NCBI RefSeq assembly: GCF_943913045.1
Contig: NZ_CALTVH010000012.1
Coordinates: forward strand, 12,501 to 42,813
Source of the DNA: an uncultured Ezakiella sp.
GTDB taxonomy: Bacteria; Bacillota; Clostridia; Tissierellales; Peptoniphilaceae
DNA length: 30,313 nt
Reading direction: 5' to 3'
Part shown: positions 22,479 through 30,313 of the stretch, piece by piece
Layout of the letters: every line of letters begins with the position of its first letter
How positions within the stretch are numbered: the stretch's first letter is position 1
The notes under the pieces: generated by a model
Database searches by the model: none
What the model saw: only the letters and a program-made list of their open reading frames with translations
Told to the model about the DNA's origin: nothing
Translations under genes and position numbers: made by a program

Positions 22479-22538
22479 GTTCGCTTTATCACAGTTAAGT
22501 GATTGGAGAGGTTTTTAAAAGAAGATTAGGAGGATAGT

Positions 22539-24074
22539 ATGGCAAAAGTTATTTTAAATGGCAGCGATCTTACATTAGAAGACCTAGTAGCTGTCGCTAG
22601 GGACAAGGCAGAGGTAGCATTATCAGAAGATGCTAAGGCACAAATCATCGCTTCACGCAAATTGGTTGACAAGTTTGTTGAAGAAGAAAGAGTAGTTTAT
22701 GGTATTACAACAGGTTTTGGTAAGTTCTCAGAAGTTCACATCAAGGAAGACGAAACCAAGACCCTACAAAGAAATTTAATTATTTCTCACTCATGCGGAG
22801 TTGGCAATCCACTTCCTATCGAAACTGCAAGAGCAGCTCAAGTGCTAAGGGCAAACGCTTTGGCCAAGGGTTTTTCTGGAGCAAAATTAGAAACAGTTGA
22901 AACTTTGATCAAGATGCTAAACGCTGAAGTTACTCCAATTATTCCTGAAAAGGGTTCACTTGGTGCAAGCGGCGACTTGGCTCCACTTTCACACATGGTT
23001 CAACCTATGCTAGGTATTGGCGATTGCTATTACAAGGGCGAAGTTGTTGAAAGTGCAAAGGCTATGAAGGACGCAGGCATCCCTACAATCGAACTTACAA
23101 GTAAGGAAGGTTTGGCTCTAATCAACGGCACACAAATTATGACAGCTGTTGGCGCTCTTACCCTCTACGATGCAATTCAGCTTGCAAAGATTGCAGACAT
23201 TGCAGACGCTATGACTATGGAAGCTCTTGGCGGTATTATCGACGCTTATGATGTAAGAGTTGCCAAGGTTAGACCACACGAAGGCATGTTTAGAACTAGC
23301 GAAAACGTAGGCAAGCTCCTTGAAAATTCAAAAAATATTACCCGTCAAGGGGATGTTCGTGTTCAAGACGCTTACACCCTAAGATGTGTCCCACAAGTTC
23401 ACTCAGCTTCAAAGGACTGCTTCAACTATGTTAAGACAAAGGTTGACATCGAAATGAACGCTGTTACAGACAACCCAATTATCTTCCCTGATGACGAAGC
23501 TTCAATCAGTGCAGGTAACTTCCACGGTCAACCAATGGCCCTACCATTTGACTTTATGAAGATTGGTTTAGCAGAACTTGCAAATATTTCCGAACGCAGG
23601 CTAGAAAAAATGGTAAACCCTGCATTAAACCATGGTCTACCAGCATTCTTGACAACCCACGGCGGCGTAAACAGCGGCTTTATGATCGTTCAATACGCAG
23701 CAGCAGCCTTGGTAAGTGAAAACAAGGTTTTGGCTCACCCAGCAAGTGTTGACTCAATCCCATCATCAGCTAACCAAGAAGACCACGTTTCCATGGGAAC
23801 AATTGCAGCTAGACAAGCTAGAGAAATTTATGAAAACGCTAGAAAAGTTTTGGCTATGGAACTTCTGGCAGCAGCTCAAGCAATCGATATTCACGAATCA
23901 AAAGATAAATTATCCGAAGGCACCAGAGCTTGCTATGACATCATTAGAAAACACTCTGACTACATTGACTTAGACAGGGTTATGAATTTAGAAATAGAAA
24001 AAGTAGACGACCTGCTTGAAGACGGTTCAATCGTCAAGGCAGTTGAAGAAGCAATAGGAAATTTAAGAGTATAG
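22539..24074 (+). CDS. hutH: Histidine ammonia-lyase
   Basis: The 511-residue enzyme contains the MIO-forming Ala-Ser-Gly (residues 143-145) in KGSLGASGDLAPLSHM, the YGITTGFGKF loop near residue 54, and SSANQEDHVSMG. It removes ammonia from histidine to give urocanate, the first step of histidine breakdown, in the cytoplasm. Length is standard. The ATG has TTAGGAGG upstream. It is the first structural gene of the operon after the leader terminator and lies 9 nt before hutU. Confidence 0.97.
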   Translation: MAKVILNGSDLTLEDLVAVARDKAEVALSEDAKAQIIASRKLVDKFVEEERVVYGITTGFGKFSEVHIKEDETKTLQRNLIISHSCGVGNPLPIETARAAQVLRANALAKGFSGAKLETVETLIKMLNAEVTPIIPEKGSLGASGDLAPLSHMVQPMLGIGDCYYKGEVVESAKAMKDAGIPTIELTSKEGLALINGTQIMTAVGALTLYDAIQLAKIADIADAMTMEALGGIIDAYDVRVAKVRPHEGMFRTSENVGKLLENSKNITRQGDVRVQDAYTLRCVPQVHSASKDCFNYVKTKVDIEMNAVTDNPIIFPDDEASISAGNFHGQPMALPFDFMKIGLAELANISERRLEKMVNPALNHGLPAFLTTHGGVNSGFMIVQYAAAALVSENKVLAHPASVDSIPSSANQEDHVSMGTIAARQAREIYENARKVLAMELLAAAQAIDIHESKDKLSEGTRACYDIIRKHSDYIDLDRVMNLEIEKVDDLLEDGSIVKAVEEAIGNLRV

Positions 24075-24083
24075 GAGGGTTTT

Positions 24084-26126
24084 ATGATTACAAACACACA
24101 AATCGGCGACGCTATGACCATTAAGTTAAGCGATGTATTGCCACCAGAACCAGAATTTCAACAAGGTATCAGAAGGGCACCAGTTAGGGAACTCAAATTA
24201 TCCAAGCACGAAATTAAGCTTGCACTTAAAAACGCTTTAAGATATATACCTGAATCCTTGCACGAAACATTGGCTCCAGAATTTTACAATGAGCTAATGA
24301 CCTACGGCAGAATTTACGGCTACAGATATCGTCCACACGGAAATATCAAGGCAAAACCAATCGACGAATACGAAGGCAAGACCATCGAAGGAAGAGCCTT
24401 CCAACTCATGATCGACAACAACTTGGACTTTGACGTTGCCCTTTACCCATACGAACTTGTAACCTACGGTGAAACTGGCCAAGTTGTACAAAACTGGATG
24501 CAATACCAATTAACCAAAAAATACTTGCAAGTTATGACAGATGAACAAACTCTTGTTATGGCTTCAGGTCACCCAGTTGGTCTTTTCAAATCCAACAAGC
24601 AAGCTCCAAGAGTTATTATTACAAACGCTATGATGATTGGTATGTTTGATGACCAAGAACACTGGGCCAAGGCTATTGCAATGGGCGTTGCCAACTACGG
24701 GCAAATGACAGCTGGCGGCTGGATGTACATTGGACCTCAAGGAATCGTTCACGGAACCTTCAATACAATTTTAAACGCTGGTCGTTTGAAACTAGGCGTT
24801 CCTGCTGACGGAGATTTGTCTGGCCACATGTTTGTATCATCAGGCCTCGGCGGCATGAGTGGTGCTCAAGGTAAGGCTGCAAAGATTGCAAAGGCTGTTG
24901 GACTTATTGCAGAAGTTGACCTTTCAAGAATCGAAACCAGACTTGAACAAGGCTGGATTGATGAGTACTCAGACGATGCAAAAACCGTTTTTGAAATGGC
25001 AAAGAAGGCAATGGATGCTAAACAACCACGCTCAATCGCCTACTACGGAAACGTTGTAGACTTACTTGAATACGCTGTAGAAAACGATGTTCATATCGAA
25101 CTTCTATCAGACCAAACATCCTGCCACGTTCCATACGACGGAGGCTACTGCCCACAAGGCATGACCTTTGAAGAAAGAACAGAAATGCTTGCAACAGACC
25201 ACGAAAAGTTCAAGAGAGAAGTTGACAAGTCCCTCCGCCACCACTATGAACTAATCAAAGCTTTGGTAGACAAGGGAACCTACTTCTTCGACTACGGTAA
25301 CTCATTTATGAAGGCCGTTTACGACGCAGGCGCAAAGGACATTGCTAAAAATGGTGTAGACGAAAGCGAAGGATTTATCTTCCCATCATATGTAGAAGAT
25401 ATCATGGGACCAATGCTCTTTGACTACGGCTACGGACCATTCAGATGGGTCTGCCTATCAGGCAAGCACGAAGACCTGATCAAGACTGACCACGCAGCTA
25501 TGGAATGCATCGATCCAAATAGACGCGGACAAGACCGTGACAATTACATTTGGATTAGAGACGCTGAAGAAAACCAATTAGTTGTTGGCTCACAAGCCAG
25601 AATTCTTTACCAAGATGCCCTTGGCAGATTAAAGATTGCTCTTAAATTTAACGAAATGGTTAGAAATGGAGAAATCGGACCAGTTATGCTAGGCCGTGAC
25701 CACCACGACACAGGCGGTACAGATTCACCATTTAGAGAAACATCCAACATCAAAGATGGATCCAACATCATGGCTGACATGGCTACCCACTGCTTCGCAG
25801 GTAATGCTGCAAGGGGCATGAGCTTAATCGCTCTCCACAACGGTGGCGGCGTAGGTATTGGTAAGTCAATCAACGGTGGATTTGGTATGGTCCTTGATGG
25901 CAGCGACAGAGTTGATGAAATTCTAAAATCAGCTATGCCATGGGATACAATGGTTGGCGTTTCCAGAAGAAACTGGGCTAGAAACGAACACTCAATCGAA
26001 ACCACTATCGAATACAACAAGCAATTTGCAGATACCAACCACATCACAATTCCTTACATCGCAAGCGATGATTTGATTGACAAGATTGTGGACAAGGATG
26101 ACTGCGGTTGCGGATGCGGCTGCTAA
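24084..26126 (+). CDS. hutU: Urocanate hydratase, long form with Cys-rich tail
   Basis: The 680-residue protein has the urocanase NAD-binding and active-site blocks. Visible ones are LVMASGHPVGLFKS, GWMYIGPQGIVHGT, GLGGMSGAQGKAAKIA, SDQTSCHVPYDGGYCPQGM and GRDHHDTGGTDSPFRETSNI. It converts urocanate to 4-imidazolone-5-propionate. The classical enzyme is about 555 residues; this one is over 100 longer, a form I associate with anaerobic Firmicutes and Fusobacteria, with insertions and a C-terminal tail ending DDCGCGCGC. The tail could bind a metal, but that is a guess. The ATG has GGAGGG before it. It is followed by an 87-nt gap with a hairpin. Confidence 0.95.
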   Translation: MITNTQIGDAMTIKLSDVLPPEPEFQQGIRRAPVRELKLSKHEIKLALKNALRYIPESLHETLAPEFYNELMTYGRIYGYRYRPHGNIKAKPIDEYEGKTIEGRAFQLMIDNNLDFDVALYPYELVTYGETGQVVQNWMQYQLTKKYLQVMTDEQTLVMASGHPVGLFKSNKQAPRVIITNAMMIGMFDDQEHWAKAIAMGVANYGQMTAGGWMYIGPQGIVHGTFNTILNAGRLKLGVPADGDLSGHMFVSSGLGGMSGAQGKAAKIAKAVGLIAEVDLSRIETRLEQGWIDEYSDDAKTVFEMAKKAMDAKQPRSIAYYGNVVDLLEYAVENDVHIELLSDQTSCHVPYDGGYCPQGMTFEERTEMLATDHEKFKREVDKSLRHHYELIKALVDKGTYFFDYGNSFMKAVYDAGAKDIAKNGVDESEGFIFPSYVEDIMGPMLFDYGYGPFRWVCLSGKHEDLIKTDHAAMECIDPNRRGQDRDNYIWIRDAEENQLVVGSQARILYQDALGRLKIALKFNEMVRNGEIGPVMLGRDHHDTGGTDSPFRETSNIKDGSNIMADMATHCFAGNAARGMSLIALHNGGGVGIGKSINGGFGMVLDGSDRVDEILKSAMPWDTMVGVSRRNWARNEHSIETTIEYNKQFADTNHITIPYIASDDLIDKIVDKDDCGCGCGC

Positions 26127-26140
26127 GCAAAAATAAATTT

Positions 26141-26185
26141 TAAGGGGAACCCATAAGGGGTATACGTGTAAGTAGGTATCCCTTA
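26141..26185 (+). other. Intercistronic hairpin between hutU and ftcD
   Basis: TAAGGGGAACC (26141-26151) pairs with GGTATCCCTTA (26175-26185) at 10 of 11 positions (one G-U, one A-A mismatch). It has a 23-nt loop and no T run, so it is not a terminator. It may protect or process the mRNA to set the expression ratio, or be a small ligand-binding structure. Confidence 0.6.
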
Positions 26186-26213
26186 GGAGCAGACAAATAT
26201 AAAGGAGGAAATT

Positions 26214-27110
26214 ATGGCAAGAATTTTACAATGCGTTCCAAACTTTAGTGAAGGACGCGACAAGGAAAAAGTAGAAAAAATCGTTGAAGAAGTTAGAAAA
26301 GTTGAAGGTGTAAAACTCCTTGACTATTCAAGCGACCCAACCCACAATAGAAGTGTTGTTACCTTTGTTGGTGAACCAGAAGCTGTTATCGAAGCTGCCT
26401 TCAACGCTTGCAAGGTTGCATCAGAAGTTATCGATATGACAACTCACCAAGGCGAACACCCAAGAATGGGCGCCATGGACGTATGTCCTCTAATTCCAAT
26501 CAGCGAAATCACAATGGATGAAGCTGTTGAACTTTCAAAGAAGTTAGCTGAAAGAGTTGGCAATGAACTTGGCATCTCAGTATACCTATACGAAAGATCC
26601 GCAAGTGCACCTACTAGAGAAAACCTAGCAGATGTTAGACGTGGCCAATACGAAGCTATGGAAGAAAAATTAAAATCAGAAGGCTGGGCTCCAGACTTTG
26701 GACCAACAGAACTAAACAAAAAATCAGGCGTATCTGCTATTGGTGCTAGACCAGCCCTAGTTGCATTTAACGTTAACCTAAACACATCAGATGTTGAAAT
26801 AGCCAAGAAGATTGCTAAGAAGATGAGGGCAAAGGGCGGCGGATTCACATACTGCAAGGCTATCGGTCTTCTACTAGAAGACAAGAACTTAGCGCAAGTA
26901 TCTATGAACCTTGTTGACTACACCAAAACTTCAATCTACCACGTATTTGAAGCTATCAAACGCGAAGCTATGAGATACGGGGTAACAGTTGTTAACTCAG
27001 AAGTTATCGGTCTAGTTCCACTACAAGCTATGGTTGATGTAGCTACATGGTATTTGCAAGTAGATGACTTTGAAACAAGCCAAGTATTGGAAACACAACT
27101 TCATGAATAA
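26214..27110 (+). CDS. ftcD: Glutamate formimidoyltransferase
   Basis: The 298-residue protein starts MARILQCVPNFSEGRDKEKV, the family's opening, and has THQGEHPRMGAMDVCPLIP and LYERSASAPTRENLADVRRG. It moves the formimino group of N-formimino-glutamate to tetrahydrofolate, releasing glutamate and 5-formimino-THF. Only the transferase domain is present, with no fused cyclodeaminase, so a separate FchA is expected elsewhere in the genome. AAAGGAGG precedes the ATG. The stop overlaps the hutI start by 8 nt. Confidence 0.96.
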   Translation: MARILQCVPNFSEGRDKEKVEKIVEEVRKVEGVKLLDYSSDPTHNRSVVTFVGEPEAVIEAAFNACKVASEVIDMTTHQGEHPRMGAMDVCPLIPISEITMDEAVELSKKLAERVGNELGISVYLYERSASAPTRENLADVRRGQYEAMEEKLKSEGWAPDFGPTELNKKSGVSAIGARPALVAFNVNLNTSDVEIAKKIAKKMRAKGGGFTYCKAIGLLLEDKNLAQVSMNLVDYTKTSIYHVFEAIKREAMRYGVTVVNSEVIGLVPLQAMVDVATWYLQVDDFETSQVLETQLHE

Positions 27111-28365
27111 GATTACTTTAAAAATAGAAAATATCTCTGAGCTCATTACCGTCGCTGGCGAAAATACTAAAAGACGTGGTAAGGCTCAAGGAGAAATTGA
27201 CAGAATTAAAAACGGTTTGGTCTTAGTCGTAGGCGACAAAATCGCCTACGCTGGCCCTGCTGACAAGGCTCCGGCTTACGATCTAGCAGATGACGCAGTG
27301 GTTATAGACGCCACAGGCAAAACAGTTACACCTGGCTTTATTGATTCGCACACCCACCTAGTCCATGGTGGCAGCCGTGAAAATGAATTAAATATGAAAC
27401 TTCACGGGGTTCCTTACCTTGACATATTAGCTCAAGGCGGCGGCATTATGTATACTTTGACTCAAACCAAAAATCGCAGTGAAGACGAGCTCTACGACCA
27501 AGCGGTCAAATCTGTCGACCAACTTTTATCCTATGGGGTTACAACAGTTGAAGCCAAGACAGGTTACGGAATTGATGATTTTGCAACTGAAATGAAACAG
27601 CTAAATGTTGCAGATAGGATCGATAAAAATCATCCAGTAGATATTGTCCACACCTTTATGGCTGCCCACGCAGTTCCCAAAAAATACAAGGATAATCCAG
27701 ATGAATTTATAGACATAGTTATCAACGAATACCTGCCCAAGATAAAGGAAGATGGCAGAGCAGAATTCTGTGACGTCTTCTGTGAAGAAGGAGTCTTTAA
27801 CGCAGATCAATCCAGAAGACTTCTCATGGCAGCCAAAGAATACGGGCTCATTCCAAAGATTCACGCAGATGAAATCGTGGAGCTCGGCGGCACAAGTGTA
27901 GCTGCTGACGTGGGAGCGATTTCCGCTGAACACTTGATCAAGTGCTCATCACACGGAGTTAGCGAACTCAAACGTGGAGATGTTATTGCAAACCTACTGC
28001 CAGGCACATCCTTTAATATGGGTGACGGCATCTTTGCCCCTGCCAGAGAAATGATAGAAAACGAAGTTGCTGTTGCAATATCCACAGACTACAACCCAGG
28101 CTCATGCCCAACTGAAAACATCCAACTTTGCATGTATCTGGCCTGCTTAAATATGAAGATGACACCAGAAGAAGTTTTGGTAGGCGTTACCATGAACGCA
28201 GCTTGCGCCATCAACCGCCAAGACACAATAGGCAGCCTAGAGGAAGGCAAGCTAGCTGACATTGCAATCTTCAATGCGCCAAACCTAGACTACCTGGTCT
28301 ACCACTTTGGTATCAACCACACAGACCAAGTTGTCAAGAAAGGTAAAGTAGTTTATAAGTGTTAA
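27103..28365 (+). CDS. hutI: Imidazolonepropionase
   Basis: The 420-residue amidohydrolase has the metal site DSHTHLVHGGSRENE, AAHAVP, IHADEI and the late STDYNPGS Asp. It hydrolyses 4-imidazolone-5-propionate to N-formimino-glutamate. The ATG at 27103 overlaps the end of ftcD; an upstream ATG at 27064 would add 13 unrelated residues and is not used. Within the operon order H-U-FtcD-I it acts before FtcD. Its stop overlaps the following GTG start by 7 nt. Confidence 0.95.
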   Translation: MNKITLKIENISELITVAGENTKRRGKAQGEIDRIKNGLVLVVGDKIAYAGPADKAPAYDLADDAVVIDATGKTVTPGFIDSHTHLVHGGSRENELNMKLHGVPYLDILAQGGGIMYTLTQTKNRSEDELYDQAVKSVDQLLSYGVTTVEAKTGYGIDDFATEMKQLNVADRIDKNHPVDIVHTFMAAHAVPKKYKDNPDEFIDIVINEYLPKIKEDGRAEFCDVFCEEGVFNADQSRRLLMAAKEYGLIPKIHADEIVELGGTSVAADVGAISAEHLIKCSSHGVSELKRGDVIANLLPGTSFNMGDGIFAPAREMIENEVAVAISTDYNPGSCPTENIQLCMYLACLNMKMTPEEVLVGVTMNAACAINRQDTIGSLEEGKLADIAIFNAPNLDYLVYHFGINHTDQVVKKGKVVYKC

Positions 28366-28955
28366 AGACTCAAAAACGTAGGGCTGTAGTTGTAACGGAT
28401 TCTTATATAGAATTTTTCGGCATAGAAAAAGCCCTGGAGATGAACAACTACAGGGCAGAAAACCTGAAAAAAGATGGGGACACGGACCTGAGGGCCAGAC
28501 TGATTGTCTATGTAATGGACAAGATGGATGGATTTTTCCTATATGTATGCAGGCAAAACCATTCGGAAATAATTCCCGCACCTATGATTGTCATTTTGAA
28601 AAATAAAAAAGACTTTCGTAGGCTGGACCTAAAAAAATTAAGTATAGATGCTTGCATAGCTTACGATGATGACATCAGTGAGCTGCACGAGGCCATCTAT
28701 ATGGTCAACCAAGGTAAAAAATATATTTCAAAAAGCCTTGAAAATTATCAGAGGGATGACTTTTTGGACAAGCTGACCAGACGCCAATACGAAATTTGTG
28801 CACTGACAGCCCAAGGACAAAGCACTAGTGAAATAGCTGAGAACCTGGGCATATCTGAAAAAACAATCAGAAACCAAATAAGTCTCATCAACAAATCTAT
28901 AGCTCCCAAAACTTTTTATCAGGCCGTTATAGAATATTTAAATCAAAGCATATAA
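28359..28955 (+). CDS. LuxR-type regulator with degenerate receiver-like domain
   Basis: A 198-residue protein starting at GTG 28359, which overlaps hutI by 7 nt, with a weak Shine-Dalgarno. The C-terminus (about 136-198) is a LuxR/FixJ-type helix-turn-helix: LTRRQYEICALTAQGQSTSEIAENLGISEKTIRNQISLI. The N-terminal part looks like a receiver domain by order of segments (VVVTDSYIEFFGIEKALEM at the start, DISELHEAIYMVNQGKKYISKSL at the end). It lacks the acidic pocket pattern and the lysine near the last strand (CIAYDDD in place of a YLxKD-type run). It probably does not receive phosphate. Co-transcription makes control of the hut genes the simplest hypothesis. Confidence 0.8.
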   Translation: MLKTQKRRAVVVTDSYIEFFGIEKALEMNNYRAENLKKDGDTDLRARLIVYVMDKMDGFFLYVCRQNHSEIIPAPMIVILKNKKDFRRLDLKKLSIDACIAYDDDISELHEAIYMVNQGKKYISKSLENYQRDDFLDKLTRRQYEICALTAQGQSTSEIAENLGISEKTIRNQISLINKSIAPKTFYQAVIEYLNQSI

Positions 28956-28958
28956 AAA

Positions 28959-28997
28959 AACTGATATGAGAATAGTCTCATATCAGTTCTTTTTTTC
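28959..28997. terminator. Bidirectional terminator between the hut operon and the LysR gene
   Basis: AACTGATATGAGA (28959-28971), loop ATAG, TCTCATATCAGTT (28976-28988), flanked by A and T runs. The LysR stop codon (28983-28985) lies inside the stem. Confidence 0.95.
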
Positions 28998-29870
28998 TAA
29001 TAAATACGCTTCAAAGGCCGAGGCCAGAGGCGATAAGTTTTTAAGTTTGTTGTAGATTAAATAGAAGTCCCTGGTCAAATCTACATTTTTAATTCTAAGA
29101 AGGAGGAGGTCGCTGGCATCATTTATAAGGAGACCAGAAACAAAGCTGCCACCGTAACCAGATTTTACAATCCTCAAAATCGAATCATTGTCATCGCAAA
29201 TGGAATTCTCTCTCTTAAAGAAATTTTGGTCGACCTTGGTAATAGAGTTTACAACAGTGCGCAGGGTCCCGGACCTGGAATCGCGAAGGATCAGTGGAAT
29301 GTGCTTTATATCATCAGTGCTTATATAATCAAATGATCTATAATCAGGGAGCTTATCTCTGGAAACTACATAAAATATTTCGTCTGAAAAAATCTTGGTA
29401 AATTCAACTGAAGTGTCGTCTGATTTAAAACCTACAATGCCAAAATCCGACCGACCATTTTTAACGTGGGAAATAACGCTAAGTGAATCCGACGAAGAAA
29501 TATTAAAAGTAACATTGTCGTGAAGCTTCATAAAGCCTGCGATTTTTTCTGGCAAATAAAAACGTAGGGGAATTGAAGAAGTTTCAATGTTCAAATTGCC
29601 TTCGATAGTTCCCTCGTAAAGAACAATGCTGTGCTTGGCAATGTTGATCGAATCGATAACATCTTTAGCATACTTATATAAAATCGAACCCGCATCGGTA
29701 ATGGAGATAGTATTGCCCAGGCGGTTAACCAGGTTAACACCCAACTCGCTTTCTAAATTCTTTATGTGGTTGGTAACGGTTGGCTGGGTGATGAAAAGTT
29801 TTTCACCAGCCTTTGAAAAAGACTTGTAATCACAAAGATAAATAAAAGTCTCCAGTTGTCTTATATCCAT
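28983..29870 (-). CDS. LysR-family regulator, selenium-metabolism-like subgroup
   Basis: The 295-residue protein begins MDIRQLETFIYLCDYKSFSK with the winged helix-turn-helix (SKAGEKLFITQPTVTNHIKNLESELG) in residues 1-60. A CysB-like effector domain follows (about 90-295), with NLNIETSSIPLRFYLPEKIAGF and DFGIVGFKSDD. Its text is close to what I remember of the selenium-metabolism-associated LysR group (TDAGSILYKYAKD). The call to that group is moderate, and the ligand is unknown. The start has AGGAGGG just before it. It is convergent with the hut operon and could also be a hut regulator. Confidence 0.88.
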   Translation of the reverse strand: MDIRQLETFIYLCDYKSFSKAGEKLFITQPTVTNHIKNLESELGVNLVNRLGNTISITDAGSILYKYAKDVIDSINIAKHSIVLYEGTIEGNLNIETSSIPLRFYLPEKIAGFMKLHDNVTFNISSSDSLSVISHVKNGRSDFGIVGFKSDDTSVEFTKIFSDEIFYVVSRDKLPDYRSFDYISTDDIKHIPLILRDSRSGTLRTVVNSITKVDQNFFKRENSICDDNDSILRIVKSGYGGSFVSGLLINDASDLLLLRIKNVDLTRDFYLIYNKLKNLSPLASAFEAYLLEKKN

Positions 29871-29890
29871 AAGCCCTCCTATTAAGATAC

Positions 29891-29919
29891 ATTATACACC
29901 ATATAGACGAAAATTAAAA
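29891..29919 (-). promoter_or_regulatory. Promoter of the LysR gene
   Basis: On the minus strand TATAAT (29891-29896) is well placed 20-25 nt before the ribosome-binding site. The -35 (TTTTAA, 29914-29919) at 17 nt is poor, as is common for regulated genes. Confidence 0.5.
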
Positions 29920-30313
29920 GACCCAAAATACATAGACCCTTATATAATATATAATAGGAAGAATACAAATAGCTAAGAAGGAATAAAAACAGCGATTCGT
30001 GCAGGGTCAACTTGCAGCTACGCCTAAGAGGATATAAAATTCGCGCAGCGGGTAGAGGCCGATTGATTTCGGCAAAAAATTTATATCCGATTTGCGTAAG
30101 CTCACTCACGCAAACTCTTGCTCGTAAAGACAAAATGGCATACATGAATTTTATGTTTCTCTTTACCCAATCCAGAGAAATTAAAACAATTTTTAAAATA
30201 ATTTATCAAAAGGCGGAGATAAAAACGCTGGAGGCAAGGAAGCAAGGGAAGTAGAGGGAATAAAAATAAAATAAAATAATTTGTAAAAAACCCTTGACAA
30301 AGATTAAAATGGA
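29920..30313. other. Gene-free stretch after the LysR gene
   Basis: No credible gene is seen. It holds copy B of the dispersed element (30012-30133). Near the right edge is TTGACA (30294-30299), which could be a -35; its -10 would lie beyond the window. Confidence 0.5.
30012..30133. repeat. Dispersed structured element, copy B
   Basis: It starts TTGCAGCTACGCCTAAGAG (30012-30030) and contains GCTCACTCACGCAA (30100-30113), both shared with copy A. It also folds well. TTTGCGT (30091-30097) pairs with ACGCAAA (30108-30114). GGATATAA (30030-30037) pairs with TTATATCC (30081-30088). GCCGA/TCGGC (30059-30073) forms an inner hairpin. The reading frames across it are open by chance and have no ribosome-binding site. 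Confidence 0.6.

Noticed and set aside
26141..26185. Tetrahydrofolate riboswitch before ftcD
   Set aside because: The sequence does not match the conserved core that I know for that class; only a simple hairpin is supported.
30012..30254. An 80-codon open frame at the right end, and an 87-codon frame on the opposite strand
   Set aside because: Both lie across the dispersed structured element, start without a ribosome-binding site, and match copy A only at the DNA level.

Overview
The window comes from a low-GC Gram-positive anaerobe. The strong AGGAGG-type ribosome-binding sites, tightly packed genes, a Tyr T-box, an S-layer-homology protein, a urocanate hydratase longer than the textbook form and selenium-use markers fit the Tissierellia/Peptoniphilaceae (Peptoniphilus, Anaerococcus and relatives). 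The genus is an inference; there is no rRNA gene in the window to settle it.

Layout. (1) 2-1244: 3' part of an ABC exporter gene and its terminator. (2) 1245-1540: a gene-free stretch with strong inverted repeats and one copy of a dispersed structured element (second copy near 30012-30133). (3) 1541-2649, minus strand: xpt and a small membrane protein, sharing a bidirectional terminator. (4) 2718-11191, plus strand: an apparent twelve-gene transcription unit whose genes overlap or lie within 16 nt of each other: HutD-like cupin, DUF5711-like anchored protein, yedF, MscS channel, DUF951, Asp/Glu racemase family, two half-size chromate transporters, DUF1538 membrane protein, tandem PII-like protein, metallophosphoesterase and SLH protein. 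(5) 11204-11990: a gene-free, AT-rich array of degenerate 45-nt repeats in a ~205-nt higher-order period with palindromic modules. (6) 12169-12435: a HesB/IscA-like selenoprotein gene with an in-frame UGA followed by a convincing bacterial SECIS hairpin; ordinary ORF calling breaks it. (7) 12705-19888: pncB, dnaX, ybaB/ebfC, recR and a large M16C (PreP-like) protease. (8) 19913-22229: a RelB/DinJ-type antitoxin without a toxin, tyrS (minus) behind a very short T-box leader, and a small anchored protein. (9) 22362-28988: histidine degradation operon hutH-hutU-ftcD-hutI plus a LuxR-type regulator with a degenerate receiver-like domain, preceded by a strong promoter, a 16-codon leader ORF and an intrinsic terminator that looks like an attenuator. 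(10) 28983-29870, minus: a LysR regulator resembling the selenium-metabolism-associated subgroup. (11) 29871-30313: gene-free, with the second copy of the dispersed element.

How the genes fit together. HutH, HutU, HutI and FtcD convert histidine to glutamate and 5-formimino-tetrahydrofolate; the cyclodeaminase that would complete the route is not in the window. A HutD-family protein lies 20 kb from the operon. The UGA-containing HesB-like gene, YedF and the LysR protein together argue that this organism uses selenium as selenocysteine. The most noteworthy items are the selenoprotein with its SECIS, the higher-order repeat array, the ultrashort stem I T-box, the leader/attenuator of the hut operon, and the dispersed structured element.
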